From the NCBI GenBank assembly GCA_934271195.1, contig CAKQRB010000061.1:1-20583 (forward strand): a DNA stretch of 20,583 nucleotides. Reading direction: 5' to 3'. The stretch is from an uncultured Alphaproteobacteria bacterium. GTDB lineage: Bacteria > Pseudomonadota > Alphaproteobacteria > RF32 > CAG-239. The notes under the pieces were generated by a model. That model searched no databases and was not told where the DNA came from. It worked only from the letters and a program-made list of their open reading frames with translations. Below, in pieces: positions 8,094 through 15,604 of this stretch (the stretch's first letter is position 1; the number at the start of each line of letters is the position of its first letter). The translations under genes and the position numbers were made by a program.

Positions 8094-9260
8094 ATGAACA
8101 AATCTATGCCTAGGCATTACAGCAACCATTTTGAACTCCGTCTTGATAAAATTCCCGCCCGCAAAACCGACCGGATGTCGGTCTGGATTTTTTATGTCGG
8201 GCTTTTGCTCGGCGCAGCTTTGCTTTTGCTTGGCGCTTATGAGCTTTTTGACGGTGTGACCGTTACCCGCAACGATTTTACCGGAAATTTTCCGGCAACC
8301 GATTTTCAGCCGATGATGAGCACGACTTTTTTTGACATTATCATTATGCTTATGGGGCTGGGAATTATTGCCGCACTATTTTGCAATTATTTTCAGTACC
8401 GCCGGATTTACTTTGACGGCAAGAACGTGGAAATTGTTACCCGCCTGCTTAACGGCAAAAAGCTCCGCATGAAAGAAAAGCTTGCCAAATACGAAGGGGT
8501 GCGTTTCCGAATCGAGTTTGCTCAGCTCGGTTTTATCAGCCGTAACAAATATATTATTGAACTTTCACACAAGAATCCGGAAAAATGCGTGCCGCTGTAT
8601 ATTTCTTATCGCGGCAAAAATGTGCGCCGTCTGTGGGAATATTATTCCCGCGCGCTCGGCCTTCCGGCTCTGGTGATGACGGCTGACGGTCTGGTTTCAC
8701 GCAAGATCGAACATTTGGACAAGTCGATCAAAGAACTTAAAAAGCTTGGCGAGCTTAACGTAGATTTTGACATCAATACTATGCCGATGCCCAAAAGTCT
8801 GGCCGTGGTCTGGCGTTCGGACAAGATTGTGCTGAAAATTCGCAAGACGATCTGGGATGCGTATAACGTGCTGGCAATTGCCGTTATCACCTGCGCCGCG
8901 ATCCTGATTAAGTTTATTGAAAATCTGGCGCCGAATCTGGATCATCGCGGCTTTATGATTTTTTACGGTGTCATGGCGTTTTTTATCACCATGGCCGTAA
9001 TTATATTATTCCGCAAAGACAAGATTGTGATTAAGAAATATAAAATCGTCAACGTTCACAAGTTTTTCGGTTTTTCAAAAAAACACGGCGAAATGGCTAA
9101 AGCCGACATTGAAGCCATTGACGTCACGCCGAATCCGGCGACGGGCAGATGTTTTGTTTCCATCATTTCCGACAAAAAGACAATTGTCTTCGGCAAAAAA
9201 CTTCCGCTGGAAGATTTACGCTGGATTAAGAACTTTCTGCTATATGAACTTACAAAGTAA
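8094..9260 (+). CDS. Integral membrane protein with two TM-pair/PH-like repeats, function unknown
   Basis: A 388-residue protein that I do not recognise as a named family. The start at 8094 is preferred over an ATG at 8022 because AGAGAGAAAA precedes it and the 24 extra residues have no good RBS. Hydrophobic segments lie at about 29-49, 78-98, 256-276 and 287-306, in two pairs. Each pair is followed by a beta-rich soluble region: 103-170 begins RRIYFDGKNVEIVTR, and 306-385 begins FRKDKIVIKKYKIV. Both end in a helix with an aromatic/Leu pattern (RRLWEYYSRALG and LRWIKNFLLYEL). This suggests an internal duplication of a TM-TM plus bacterial PH-like unit. A basic helical linker (201-220) joins the halves. 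It lies 87 nt upstream of the yfgM-like operon, which has its own promoter. Confidence 0.8.
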   Translation: MNKSMPRHYSNHFELRLDKIPARKTDRMSVWIFYVGLLLGAALLLLGAYELFDGVTVTRNDFTGNFPATDFQPMMSTTFFDIIIMLMGLGIIAALFCNYFQYRRIYFDGKNVEIVTRLLNGKKLRMKEKLAKYEGVRFRIEFAQLGFISRNKYIIELSHKNPEKCVPLYISYRGKNVRRLWEYYSRALGLPALVMTADGLVSRKIEHLDKSIKELKKLGELNVDFDINTMPMPKSLAVVWRSDKIVLKIRKTIWDAYNVLAIAVITCAAILIKFIENLAPNLDHRGFMIFYGVMAFFITMAVIILFRKDKIVIKKYKIVNVHKFFGFSKKHGEMAKADIEAIDVTPNPATGRCFVSIISDKKTIVFGKKLPLEDLRWIKNFLLYELTK

Positions 9261-9277
9261 ATTTTGATAAAAAATCT

Positions 9278-9306
9278 TTGCTAAAATAAGTTGTTTCAGA
9301 TATAAA
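9278..9306 (+). promoter_or_regulatory. Putative promoter of the yfgM-like/bamB/der operon
   Basis: TTGCTA (9278-9283) and TATAAA (9301-9306) are separated by exactly 17 nt, 40-odd bases before the first gene of the operon. Confidence 0.5.
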
Positions 9307-9347
9307 CAAAAAATAACGAACTTTTTTAACCGTGGAGATTGGATTAC

Positions 9348-10031
9348 ATGAAAAAGGAAAAAGCACCCAAAACCCTGCAAGACGCTTTTATTGAAGAAGT
9401 AAATGAGGATTTGAAAAATGACCAGCTGAAACAAATCTGGGACAAATACAGCCTACATATTATCATTTCCATTGTGGCGATTTTAATTGCCGCCGTCAGT
9501 TTTGAGAGCATCAAGGCCTGGAGAATCCGCCATTATCAGGAAAATTCCAATATTTATGCTTACGCCGCCAATCTGGCCGAACAAGGCAAAGTGGAAGAAA
9601 GCAACAACGTTTTGAAAAAAATTGCCGAGGATCGCGGCGGAATTTATGCCGATGCCGCAAGAATGCTGCTGGCAAAGAACTATACCGAAAACGGCAATAT
9701 TGAAGAAGCTCAGAATGTATTGAAAGAAATGCTTGCCGACAGCGGCACAAATACGCAGGTTAAAAATGTGGCGCTTATCAAGCTTGCATCCATGCAACTT
9801 GAAACAGCTTCTTATGCCGATATGGAAAAGCTGCTGGAACAGGTATTGCAGAATCCAAGCTGGAGCGGCATGGCCAAGAGTCTGCTTGCCCTTTCAGCCA
9901 TTCGCGCCAACGATTTTGACAAAGCCAAACTGCTTTACAATGAAATTGCCGCAGACGCCAACACGCCTGACAGCCTGAAGGCCGAAGCTCAGGATATGAT
10001 TGCAATTTTGAATGAAACAGTTAAACAATAA
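9348..10031 (+). CDS. Tetratricopeptide membrane protein, YfgM-like
   Basis: A 227-residue protein with a short cytoplasmic N-terminus, one transmembrane segment (about 36-54, IIISIVAILIAAVSF) and a periplasmic TPR-type helical domain (about 65-220). This architecture matches YfgM/TPR_21 proteins, ancillary subunits of SecYEG that assist periplasmic chaperone handover. The start is ATG 9348 with GTGGAG about 9 nt upstream. An in-frame TTG at 9339 is rejected because it overlaps that RBS spacing. It precedes bamB and der, as yfgM does in many proteobacteria, which supports an envelope-biogenesis role. bamB begins 16 nt after its stop codon. Confidence 0.88.
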   Translation: MKKEKAPKTLQDAFIEEVNEDLKNDQLKQIWDKYSLHIIISIVAILIAAVSFESIKAWRIRHYQENSNIYAYAANLAEQGKVEESNNVLKKIAEDRGGIYADAARMLLAKNYTENGNIEEAQNVLKEMLADSGTNTQVKNVALIKLASMQLETASYADMEKLLEQVLQNPSWSGMAKSLLALSAIRANDFDKAKLLYNEIAADANTPDSLKAEAQDMIAILNETVKQ

Positions 10032-10047
10032 AACAAGGATAGTTTCC

Positions 10048-11370
10048 ATGTATGTTCATTTGATGAAAAACACAATATGCGCAGGATTGATGCTGGCATT
10101 AGGAGCATGCGGATTGTTTGCCGAAGAAAAAATCAAACTGGAAGGCGAACGCCTTTCGGTATTAAGCAGTTCGGCAAAGTTGCAGCCTGATTTTCCGGAA
10201 GGAAAGGTAAAAATCAAACTGCCGCAGCCGCAGAAAAATTCTCGCTGGACACAGGAAGGCGGAAATTCAGAACATCTGATGAGCCATCTGGCAACAGGTT
10301 CAAAACTCAAAAAATTCTGGGATGCCGATTTTGGCGAAGGAAGCTCCAAACGTGATATGCTCATTGCTAAACCGATTATCGCCCACAGAGTTGTTTTTGC
10401 CATTGACGCAGATGCCATTGTGACTGCAAGACGGTTGGACAATGGTGACCAGATTTGGAAGAAACGCCTGAAACCCCTGAACAAAGATGACAAATCCAGC
10501 TCCATGAAAGGTGCCGGGCTGGCCTATTTTGGCAAAAAGATTTATGCCACAACCGGTTTTGGCGGCGTTTTTGCTCTGGATATGCTGACCGGCCGCAAAA
10601 TCTGGCGTTATGACGCCGGTGTGCCGATTAGAATTGCACCGACGACAAATGCCGACAAGATTTTTGTGCAGACAATTGACAATACGCTGATTGCATTGAA
10701 TTCAATTTCCGGTCAAGAAGTTTGGAGATATAAGACTAAAACTGAAGGAACAACGCTGGTCGGCGGCGCTTCTCCGGCCTATAGCCCGTATCTGGACGTG
10801 GTGGTGGCCGCATTTTCAAATGGCGAGCTTCGCGCTTTCAAATCCAGCACAGGCACGCCGCTGTGGTCAGACAAACTGATTAGCCGCAAACGCAACAATT
10901 CGCTGGCAAATATTGCCGCAATCAAAGCTAATCCGGTGATTGACAACGACAAGATTTTTGCCATCGGGAACAGTGACATTCTGGCCGCGATTGACCTCAA
11001 AACCGGCATGAGAATCTGGGAAAAGGAAGTTTCCGGCACAAATCAGCCGTGGATTGCCGGACAATATATGTATGTTTTGAGCGACAACAACGAACTGCTG
11101 GCTCTGAACAAGAATAATGGCAAAATCATCTGGAACACTGTTATTCCGAATGTTAACGACAAACCAGGCAAATTTGCCGTCGGACCGGTTTTGGCCAATA
11201 ATCGTCTGCTGGTTCCGACTTCTGACGGTCACGTTTTTTCAATTTCGCCCTATAACGGCAAGCTGATGGGCTTTATTAACATTGACGAAAACATTGATAT
11301 GGCGCCGGTTGTGGCTGACGGGATTGTCATATTTACAGCAAATGATGCCGAAATGGTGGCTTATAAATAA
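10048..11370 (+). CDS. bamB: Outer membrane protein assembly factor BamB
   Basis: A 440-residue lipoprotein of the BAM complex, which folds beta-barrel proteins into the outer membrane. The ATG at 10048 has AAGGA 8 nt upstream and gives a signal peptide ending in the lipobox LGAC (C21). An upstream in-frame extension to 10012 overlaps the preceding gene and is rejected. The mature part is an eight-bladed PQQ-like propeller. Repeated blade signatures of the form A-L-x-x-x-x-G-x-x-I/V-W are visible (for example FALDMLTGRKIWRY, ALNSISGQEVWRY, AIDLKTGMRIWEK, ALNKNNGKIIWN). It lies between the yfgM-like gene and der, the standard arrangement. Confidence 0.94.
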   Translation: MYVHLMKNTICAGLMLALGACGLFAEEKIKLEGERLSVLSSSAKLQPDFPEGKVKIKLPQPQKNSRWTQEGGNSEHLMSHLATGSKLKKFWDADFGEGSSKRDMLIAKPIIAHRVVFAIDADAIVTARRLDNGDQIWKKRLKPLNKDDKSSSMKGAGLAYFGKKIYATTGFGGVFALDMLTGRKIWRYDAGVPIRIAPTTNADKIFVQTIDNTLIALNSISGQEVWRYKTKTEGTTLVGGASPAYSPYLDVVVAAFSNGELRAFKSSTGTPLWSDKLISRKRNNSLANIAAIKANPVIDNDKIFAIGNSDILAAIDLKTGMRIWEKEVSGTNQPWIAGQYMYVLSDNNELLALNKNNGKIIWNTVIPNVNDKPGKFAVGPVLANNRLLVPTSDGHVFSISPYNGKLMGFINIDENIDMAPVVADGIVIFTANDAEMVAYK

Positions 11371-11387
11371 AAAACAAGGAAAGAAAA

Positions 11388-12767
11388 ATGACATTAAAAG
11401 TCGCAATTATCGGACGACCGAATGTCGGGAAGTCAACGTTATTTAACCGTCTGGCCGGACGGAAAGTGGCTATTGTTCACGATCATCCCGGAGTGACCCG
11501 TGACCGGAGAGAAGCTTCGGCAAAACTCAGGGATATGGCGTTGACAATAGTTGACACTGCCGGCTATGAGTATTCCAATGAAGACAATCTGGAACGGCGG
11601 ATGTGGGAGCAGACAAAGCGCGCTATTGACGAATCTGACGTGACACTGTTTTTGTTTGACGCCCGCGCCGGCCTGCAGCCTTATGACGAGCATTTTGCCA
11701 ATATTTTACGGCAATCGGGAAAGCCGGTCATTCTGCTTGCCAACAAATGCGAAAGCAAGATGCAGGAAGACAGCATTTATGAAGCTTATAAGCTCGGACT
11801 GGGTCAGCCTATTCCGTTTTCGGCCGAGCACGGTCTGGGGCTGAACGAGCTGTACGATGCCTTGAAAGAGTTTGACAAGAAAAAGCCGGCTATGTCTGTT
11901 GCCGTATCGGAAGAAGATGATACCAACGAAGATGGGGACAAAGAAGATAAACGCCCGATTCAGCTGGCAATTGTCGGACGTCCGAATGTTGGAAAATCAA
12001 CGCTTGTCAATGCTTTGCTTAAAGATGAAAGAATGCTGACCGGTCCGGAAGCCGGCGTGACCCGTGACGCTATTACCAGCGAATGGTCATGGGAAGGACA
12101 CAAGATTAATCTGGTTGATACAGCCGGACTGCGTAAGCAGGCCAAAGTATCCGACTCTTTGGAAAAAATGTCTGCCGCCAGTACCAAACATGCCGCTTTT
12201 ATGGCGCAGGTTGTCGTCTTGGTTTTGGATGCCGACGCGGTATTGGAGAAGCAGGATTTGACAATTGCCCGACAGGTGATTGACGAAGGGCGCGCCTTGG
12301 TGATTGCGGTCAACAAGTGGGATATTGCCAATCGTAAAGAAGCGCTTGACCAGCTGAACTACAAGCTTGAAACTTCTCTGACACAGGTTGAAGGCGTGCC
12401 GACGGTTACAATCTCGGCTTTGAAAGGCGAGAACCTTGACAAGCTGATGCGTGCCGTGATTAAAGTTTATAATCGGTGGCGCAGCCGAATCCCTACCGCT
12501 CCGCTGAACCAGTGGTTCTCTGATATGATAGACAATTATCCGCCGCCTTTGGGCAAAAACAAGCGCCGGATTAAGCTACGTTATATTACTCAGGCCAAAA
12601 CCCGTCCGCCTTCATTTTATATTTTTTCCAGCAATCCTGAAGGACTGCCGGAGTCTTATTTGCGTTATCTGACCAACAGTCTGCGTGAAAATTTTGATTT
12701 GCGCGGTATTCCGTTGCGGATTACGGTCAGAAAAACCGGCAATCCTTATGCTGATAAAAAACGCTGA
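11388..12767 (+). CDS. der: Ribosome-assembly GTPase Der (EngA)
   Basis: A 459-residue double GTPase needed for 50S subunit maturation. Domain G1 has GRPNVGKS (9-16), the switch GVTRDR, DTAG (56-59) and the base-recognition motif NKCE, a variant of NKxD. Domain G2 has GRPNVGKS (197-204), GVTRD, DTAG and a canonical NKWD. An acidic linker (SEEDDTNEDGDKEDK) joins the G domains. The C-terminal KH-like domain (about 370-455) contains PPLGKNKRRIKLRYITQ and RITVRKTGNPY. The start has AAGGAAAG upstream and lies 17 nt after bamB. An intrinsic terminator follows. Confidence 0.97.
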   Translation: MTLKVAIIGRPNVGKSTLFNRLAGRKVAIVHDHPGVTRDRREASAKLRDMALTIVDTAGYEYSNEDNLERRMWEQTKRAIDESDVTLFLFDARAGLQPYDEHFANILRQSGKPVILLANKCESKMQEDSIYEAYKLGLGQPIPFSAEHGLGLNELYDALKEFDKKKPAMSVAVSEEDDTNEDGDKEDKRPIQLAIVGRPNVGKSTLVNALLKDERMLTGPEAGVTRDAITSEWSWEGHKINLVDTAGLRKQAKVSDSLEKMSAASTKHAAFMAQVVVLVLDADAVLEKQDLTIARQVIDEGRALVIAVNKWDIANRKEALDQLNYKLETSLTQVEGVPTVTISALKGENLDKLMRAVIKVYNRWRSRIPTAPLNQWFSDMIDNYPPPLGKNKRRIKLRYITQAKTRPPSFYIFSSNPEGLPESYLRYLTNSLRENFDLRGIPLRITVRKTGNPYADKKR

Positions 12768-12779
12768 TTTTTTTGTTTT

Positions 12780-12808
12780 CCCGCCTTTGCAATCAGGCGG
12801 GATTTTTT
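12780..12808 (+). terminator. Intrinsic terminator of the yfgM-like/bamB/der operon
   Basis: A 7-bp GC-rich stem CCCGCCT/AGGCGGG (12780-12786 with 12795-12801), an 8-nt loop and a T run follow the der stop codon by 12 nt. Confidence 0.85.
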
Positions 12809-12815
12809 ATATAAT
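12787..12815 (+). promoter_or_regulatory. Strong putative promoter overlapping the der terminator
   Basis: TTGCAA (12787-12792) and a perfect TATAAT (12810-12815) are separated by 17 nt. No coding gene starts nearby downstream. The next intrinsic terminator is 86 nt after the -10 element, so it may drive a small RNA. Confidence 0.5.
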
Positions 12816-12821
12816 CTGACC

Positions 12822-12941
12822 ATTCAGGAAAAGAATAAAGAAAAAGACGAACTTAAGCGGATAAGCTGTCTTAAGGAATTTGACTAATTTCACGGAATTA
12901 AAAAAAACATTTGTCTCATTTAAGCTGACAAATGTTTTTTT
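12822..12941 (+). ncRNA. Candidate small RNA of about 120 nt
   Basis: The interval is bounded by a near-consensus promoter (12787-12815) and a strong intrinsic terminator (12901-12941), with no credible ORF between. It contains a second stem with CTTAAG arms (12852-12857 and 12870-12875) and a purine-rich 5' part. The start is estimated from the -10 position. I do not recognise it as a known RNA family. Confidence 0.4.
12901..12941. terminator. Strong hairpin terminator with poly-A/poly-T arms
   Basis: A perfect inverted repeat (12901-12915 with 12927-12941) encloses an 11-nt loop. Arms of the form AAAAAAACATTTGTC and its complement make it potentially bidirectional. It would end the candidate small RNA on the plus strand. 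Confidence 0.65.
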
Positions 12942-12952
12942 ATAAATAGTTC

Positions 12953-12983
12953 TGGACATTTTTATTTAGTAGCGTTATATAAT
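12953..12983 (+). promoter_or_regulatory. Putative promoter of the small membrane-protein gene
   Basis: A perfect TATAAT (12978-12983) is preceded by TGGACA (12953-12958) with a 19-nt spacer. The 12 bases at 12975-12986 repeat exactly those around the -10 of the candidate small RNA (12807-12818). Confidence 0.4.
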
Positions 12984-13037
12984 CTGCCGAATAAAAATTT
13001 GTATGTTTATTAAAGGATAAATTAAAATTGTAACGTT

Positions 13038-13268
13038 ATGGAACATATTATTTTGTTTTTGCTGACTGCTTTGGCTTTTTTGATTGTGGTTCTCAGGATT
13101 AAAAGCATCCGTCTTTCTTATATGCAAATGCTTTTGAAAGAAGAACAAGAAAAACGTAATTCTTTGATGGCGGAAAATCAAAAACTGCATTGCAAAATTG
13201 AACAACTTAAGCGACAACAACCTTTTCTTTTTGTTACTCACAAAACAGAAAAGGCCGTCGGCACTTAA
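13038..13268 (+). CDS. Small single-pass membrane protein with coiled coil, unknown
   Basis: A 76-residue protein with an N-terminal transmembrane helix (about 3-20, IILFLLTALAFLIVV), followed by a charged, heptad-like helix (about 30-62, KEEQEKRNSLMAENQKLHCK) that should form a coiled coil. The layout resembles small FtsL/FtsB-type or other membrane scaffolds, but the sequence does not identify a family. The start is forced: the only upstream in-frame bases before a stop codon contain no start. The nearest Shine-Dalgarno-like AAAGGA is 20-odd nt away, so translation may be weak or need leader folding. It converges on pssA across a bidirectional terminator. Confidence 0.6.
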   Translation: MEHIILFLLTALAFLIVVLRIKSIRLSYMQMLLKEEQEKRNSLMAENQKLHCKIEQLKRQQPFLFVTHKTEKAVGT

Positions 13269-13280
13269 GTCATGAAAAGA

Positions 13281-13309
13281 AAACTCCCGAAATAAAGCTT
13301 CGGGAGTTT
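13281..13309. terminator. Bidirectional intrinsic terminator between the small membrane gene and pssA
   Basis: A 10-bp perfect stem AAACTCCCGA/TCGGGAGTTT (13281-13290 with 13300-13309) is flanked by A- and T-rich runs on both sides. It serves the plus-strand gene ending at 13268 and the minus-strand psd-pssA transcript ending at 13313. Confidence 0.85.
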
Positions 13310-13312
13310 TTA

Positions 13313-14107
13313 TTATTTGCCTGTGTTTTTGTTATATTCGCTTTTTTCTTTAAGGAAGATGATTATCCCTAACGGAATTGTCAAGGCATACACAAGTGTT
13401 GCAACGCCCAGCGTAAACCATGGCTGGGTAATGACGGAACTGGCAAACCAGACCACAACCAGCATCAGCGGAATAAACATCCAAACCGGAACTCTCATAT
13501 GCTTGGTCGAAACCGTCGGAATCCGGCTGACCATCAGCAAGGTCACAATACAAAGCAATATTGCGCAAAAAGTATGTGAGCGGACAATATAATCATATTC
13601 AGGAAAGTCAAAAGAAATCAGCACAGGCATTAGAGCCAGCGCAGCTGCCGCAGGCGCAGGCACACCGACAAAAAAGTGCAGCCAATATTCCGGCTGAGGC
13701 TCATCTTCCAACATGGTATTAAAACGAGCCAGACGCATGGCCATGCCGATTGACATTAACAGGCAGAAGAACCAGCCGAATTTCGGCAGATCAAACAAAG
13801 ACCACTGATACAACAGGATTGCCGGAGATACGCCAAAGCTCACAAAGTCAGACAGGGAATCTAATTCAGCACCGAATTTGGTTGAACCTTTCAGCATGCG
13901 GGCAACACGACCATCAAACCAGTCAAACAAGGCTGCAATAAAAATGCACATCACAGCTTTCATCCAATCTGCCTGAATGGAATAGCGGATTGACGTTACT
14001 CCGGCGCACAAGGCCAACATGGTTACAATGTTGGGGGCAATTTTACGGAAAGGGAGAGCGCGCAGTTTATGCGGTGCCATTTTCAGTTTATGATTTATTT
14101 TTTCCAT
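13313..14107 (-). CDS. pssA: CDP-diacylglycerol-serine O-phosphatidyltransferase
   Basis: A 264-residue integral membrane enzyme that makes phosphatidylserine from CDP-diacylglycerol and serine. The CDP-alcohol phosphatidyltransferase motif D-x2-DG-x2-AR-x8-G-x3-D-x3-D is complete: D62, D65, G66, A69, R70, G79, D83, D87. About seven to eight hydrophobic segments follow. The start at 14107 is chosen because its ATG overlaps the psd TGA by one base (TGATG), typical of translational coupling. A longer ORF to 14194 would overlap psd by 88 nt. The product feeds the decarboxylase encoded by the upstream gene. Confidence 0.94.
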   Translation of the reverse strand: MEKINHKLKMAPHKLRALPFRKIAPNIVTMLALCAGVTSIRYSIQADWMKAVMCIFIAALFDWFDGRVARMLKGSTKFGAELDSLSDFVSFGVSPAILLYQWSLFDLPKFGWFFCLLMSIGMAMRLARFNTMLEDEPQPEYWLHFFVGVPAPAAAALALMPVLISFDFPEYDYIVRSHTFCAILLCIVTLLMVSRIPTVSTKHMRVPVWMFIPLMLVVVWFASSVITQPWFTLGVATLVYALTIPLGIIIFLKEKSEYNKNTGK

Positions 14108-14814
14108 CAGCGGACAACTCCTTTCATTTCGGGAGCATCGCTCTTCAAATTTGCCAGAATCGTTTCTCCGGCAATCATGGTTTGTCCGAGGCAAACTTGC
14201 GGGCTGACGCCTTCCGGCAGATAAACATCCAGTCGTGATCCAAAACGAATGAGGCCGAATCTTTCTCCGGCGCGGTATTCCTGCCCTTCTTTGGCTTCAC
14301 ACAATATCCGGCGAGCAACCAAACCGGCAATTTGAACAAAGGCTATTTCTTTACCGGAGGAAGTTTTCATTGACAAGACCTGACGCTCGTTATCTTTGCT
14401 GGCTTTATCAAGTGTCGCATTCAAAAATTTGCCCGGAACATAAATAGACTTTGTAATTTTTCCGCTGGCCGGCGCACGATTGACATGGACATTAAATACG
14501 CTCATAAAAATGCTGATACGGGTAAAGGTTTTATCGCCCATTTCCAGTTCTTTTGGGGCTTTGACCTTAGCAATCATCTGCACGGTACCATCTGCCGGCG
14601 ATACGACAACATCAGCCATATCCGGCGTAATGCGCTCAGGATCGCGAAAAAAATAATAACACCACACGGTAAGAACCAGTCCAAGCCAGCCCAACGGCTG
14701 CCATAAGATTGCCAGCAAGGCGGTGATGGCCGCAAAAATGCCGACAAAACGCCATCCCTCGTTATTAATATTCGGGAGAATATAACGACGCCAAGAAATA
14801 TCTATTGTCTTCAT
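14107..14814 (-). CDS. psd: Phosphatidylserine decarboxylase proenzyme, short form
   Basis: A 235-residue enzyme that converts phosphatidylserine to phosphatidylethanolamine at the inner membrane. A hydrophobic N-terminal anchor (about 23-52) is followed by FFRDPER (55-61), SPADG (72-76), the histidine-containing FNVHVNRAP (107-115) and the self-cleavage site in RFGSR, where G192-S193 is cut and the serine becomes the pyruvoyl group. The length and the GS site fit the short PSD-A class common in alphaproteobacteria. AAAGGAA lies about 9 nt before the ATG. psd and pssA form one minus-strand operon with overlapping stop and start codons. Confidence 0.95.
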   Translation of the reverse strand: MKTIDISWRRYILPNINNEGWRFVGIFAAITALLAILWQPLGWLGLVLTVWCYYFFRDPERITPDMADVVVSPADGTVQMIAKVKAPKELEMGDKTFTRISIFMSVFNVHVNRAPASGKITKSIYVPGKFLNATLDKASKDNERQVLSMKTSSGKEIAFVQIAGLVARRILCEAKEGQEYRAGERFGLIRFGSRLDVYLPEGVSPQVCLGQTMIAGETILANLKSDAPEMKGVVR

Positions 14815-14983
14815 CGGTAAAAATTCCTTTATAAATCCGTCTTTTGCCGGGACGCTGTCTCCTGCCGCAACAGAACGGAAGATTATTTGTTAACAATGTA
14901 GTTAAAGCACATTCGGCAGTATTTCACAAGCAAAAGATTAAAGTTAATCAGCAACTTTTTTGGCGCGTTGGTGATTTTTAGAC

Positions 14984-15012
14984 TTGCATTTATCCAAAAT
15001 AATCTGTATAAA
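14984..15012 (+). promoter_or_regulatory. Promoter of tRNA-Leu
   Basis: TTGCAT (14984-14989) and TATAAA (15007-15012) have a 17-nt spacer, with the -10 element 15 nt before the mature tRNA start. The gap 14815-15027 also should contain the psd promoter on the minus strand, which I could not pin down. Confidence 0.65.
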
Positions 15013-15027
15013 ATTTTCTTAGATTGG

Positions 15028-15114
15028 GCGCTTGTGGCGGAACAGGTAGACGCTGCAGACTTAAAATCTGTTGTCCGCAAGGACGTGCCGGTTCGATTCC
15101 GGCCTAGCGCACCA
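15028..15114 (+). tRNA. tRNA-Leu (anticodon UAA)
   Basis: An 87-nt class II tRNA with encoded CCA. The acceptor stem is GCGCTTG/CTAGCGC with one T-T mismatch at the sixth pair. The D-arm segment is GGCGGAACAGGTAGACGC. The anticodon loop is CTTAAAA with anticodon TAA at 15062-15064. The long variable arm has GTCC/GGAC, and the T arm is GCCGG-TTCGATT-CCGGC. It reads UUA (and UUG by wobble). The following DNA carries integrase-like debris, so its 3' end is a candidate attachment site. Confidence 0.95.
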
Positions 15115-15147
15115 GATATTTCGCTTGAATATCAAGCACTTAATTTT

Positions 15148-15185
15148 AGAGCCGAAGCATTTATGCCATGGCTCTTTAATTTTTT
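15148..15185 (+). terminator. Terminator of tRNA-Leu
   Basis: A two-tier hairpin (AGAGCC 15148-15153 with GGCTCT 15170-15175, and an inner GCAT/ATGC) is followed by TTAATTTTTT. A second short palindrome GCTTGA-ATA-TCAAGC sits at 15123-15137, between the tRNA and this terminator. Confidence 0.65.
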
Positions 15186-15247
15186 AAATCCTTATAAAAC
15201 AAGCACTTACACTTTTGCCTCGGTAAAAACAATTACGGGAGGGCAAA

Positions 15248-15575
15248 ATGTCTGAAATGTGTATGGCAAACTGTATGGCAGAAAAAATTCACTTGCAGTT
15301 GCACAATAAAATTTTTTATTATAGGGTGGAATTGCCGAGAGTTAACAACAAGCGGAGATACAAAATCATCTCGCTTCACACTCAAAATTACTTTGAAGCC
15401 AAGGAAAAAAATAAAGCAAATGGTCGAGTTGGAAGAAAATTTTGCCAAATTACAAAGACTTTTCAACAACTTAATCTTTGAAAATATTGATAATTCCGAT
15501 GTTATGACGGTTGTTTTGCCGTTTTCCGAGAGAAGATTGTTAAAATGCAACAAGGTTGAGAATGTATATAAATGA
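15248..15575 (+). pseudogene. N-terminal fragment of a tyrosine integrase-like gene, frameshifted
   Basis: The ORF opens after a good GGGAGG RBS. Its first part, with IHLQLHNKIFYYRVELPRV, then YKIISLHTQNYFEAKEK, resembles the arm-binding N-terminus of phage-type tyrosine recombinases (a basic YYR...P strand followed by an I-S-L-x-T strand and an A-rich helix). The frame breaks at a run of seven A (15405-15411). With six A it would continue into IKQMVELEENFAKLQRLF and run to the TGA at 15573-15575, about 108 residues in all. No catalytic R...H-x-x-R...Y domain is present, so this is a remnant. Its place directly after a tRNA gene, in the same direction, is the classic integrase position. The family assignment rests on pattern only and is tentative. 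Confidence 0.5.
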
Positions 15576-15604
15576 TAAAAACAGGTTGATTTTATTGTAG
15601 ATTT

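Noticed and set aside
14883..15080. Minus-strand ORF overlapping the tRNA-Leu gene and its promoter
   Set aside because: It runs antisense through a certain tRNA gene, and its protein has no recognisable feature.
15123..15137. Palindrome GCTTGA-ATA-TCAAGC after tRNA-Leu as an integrase core site
   Set aside because: There is no second copy in the window and no evidence of a crossover point. It is noted only within the terminator entry.
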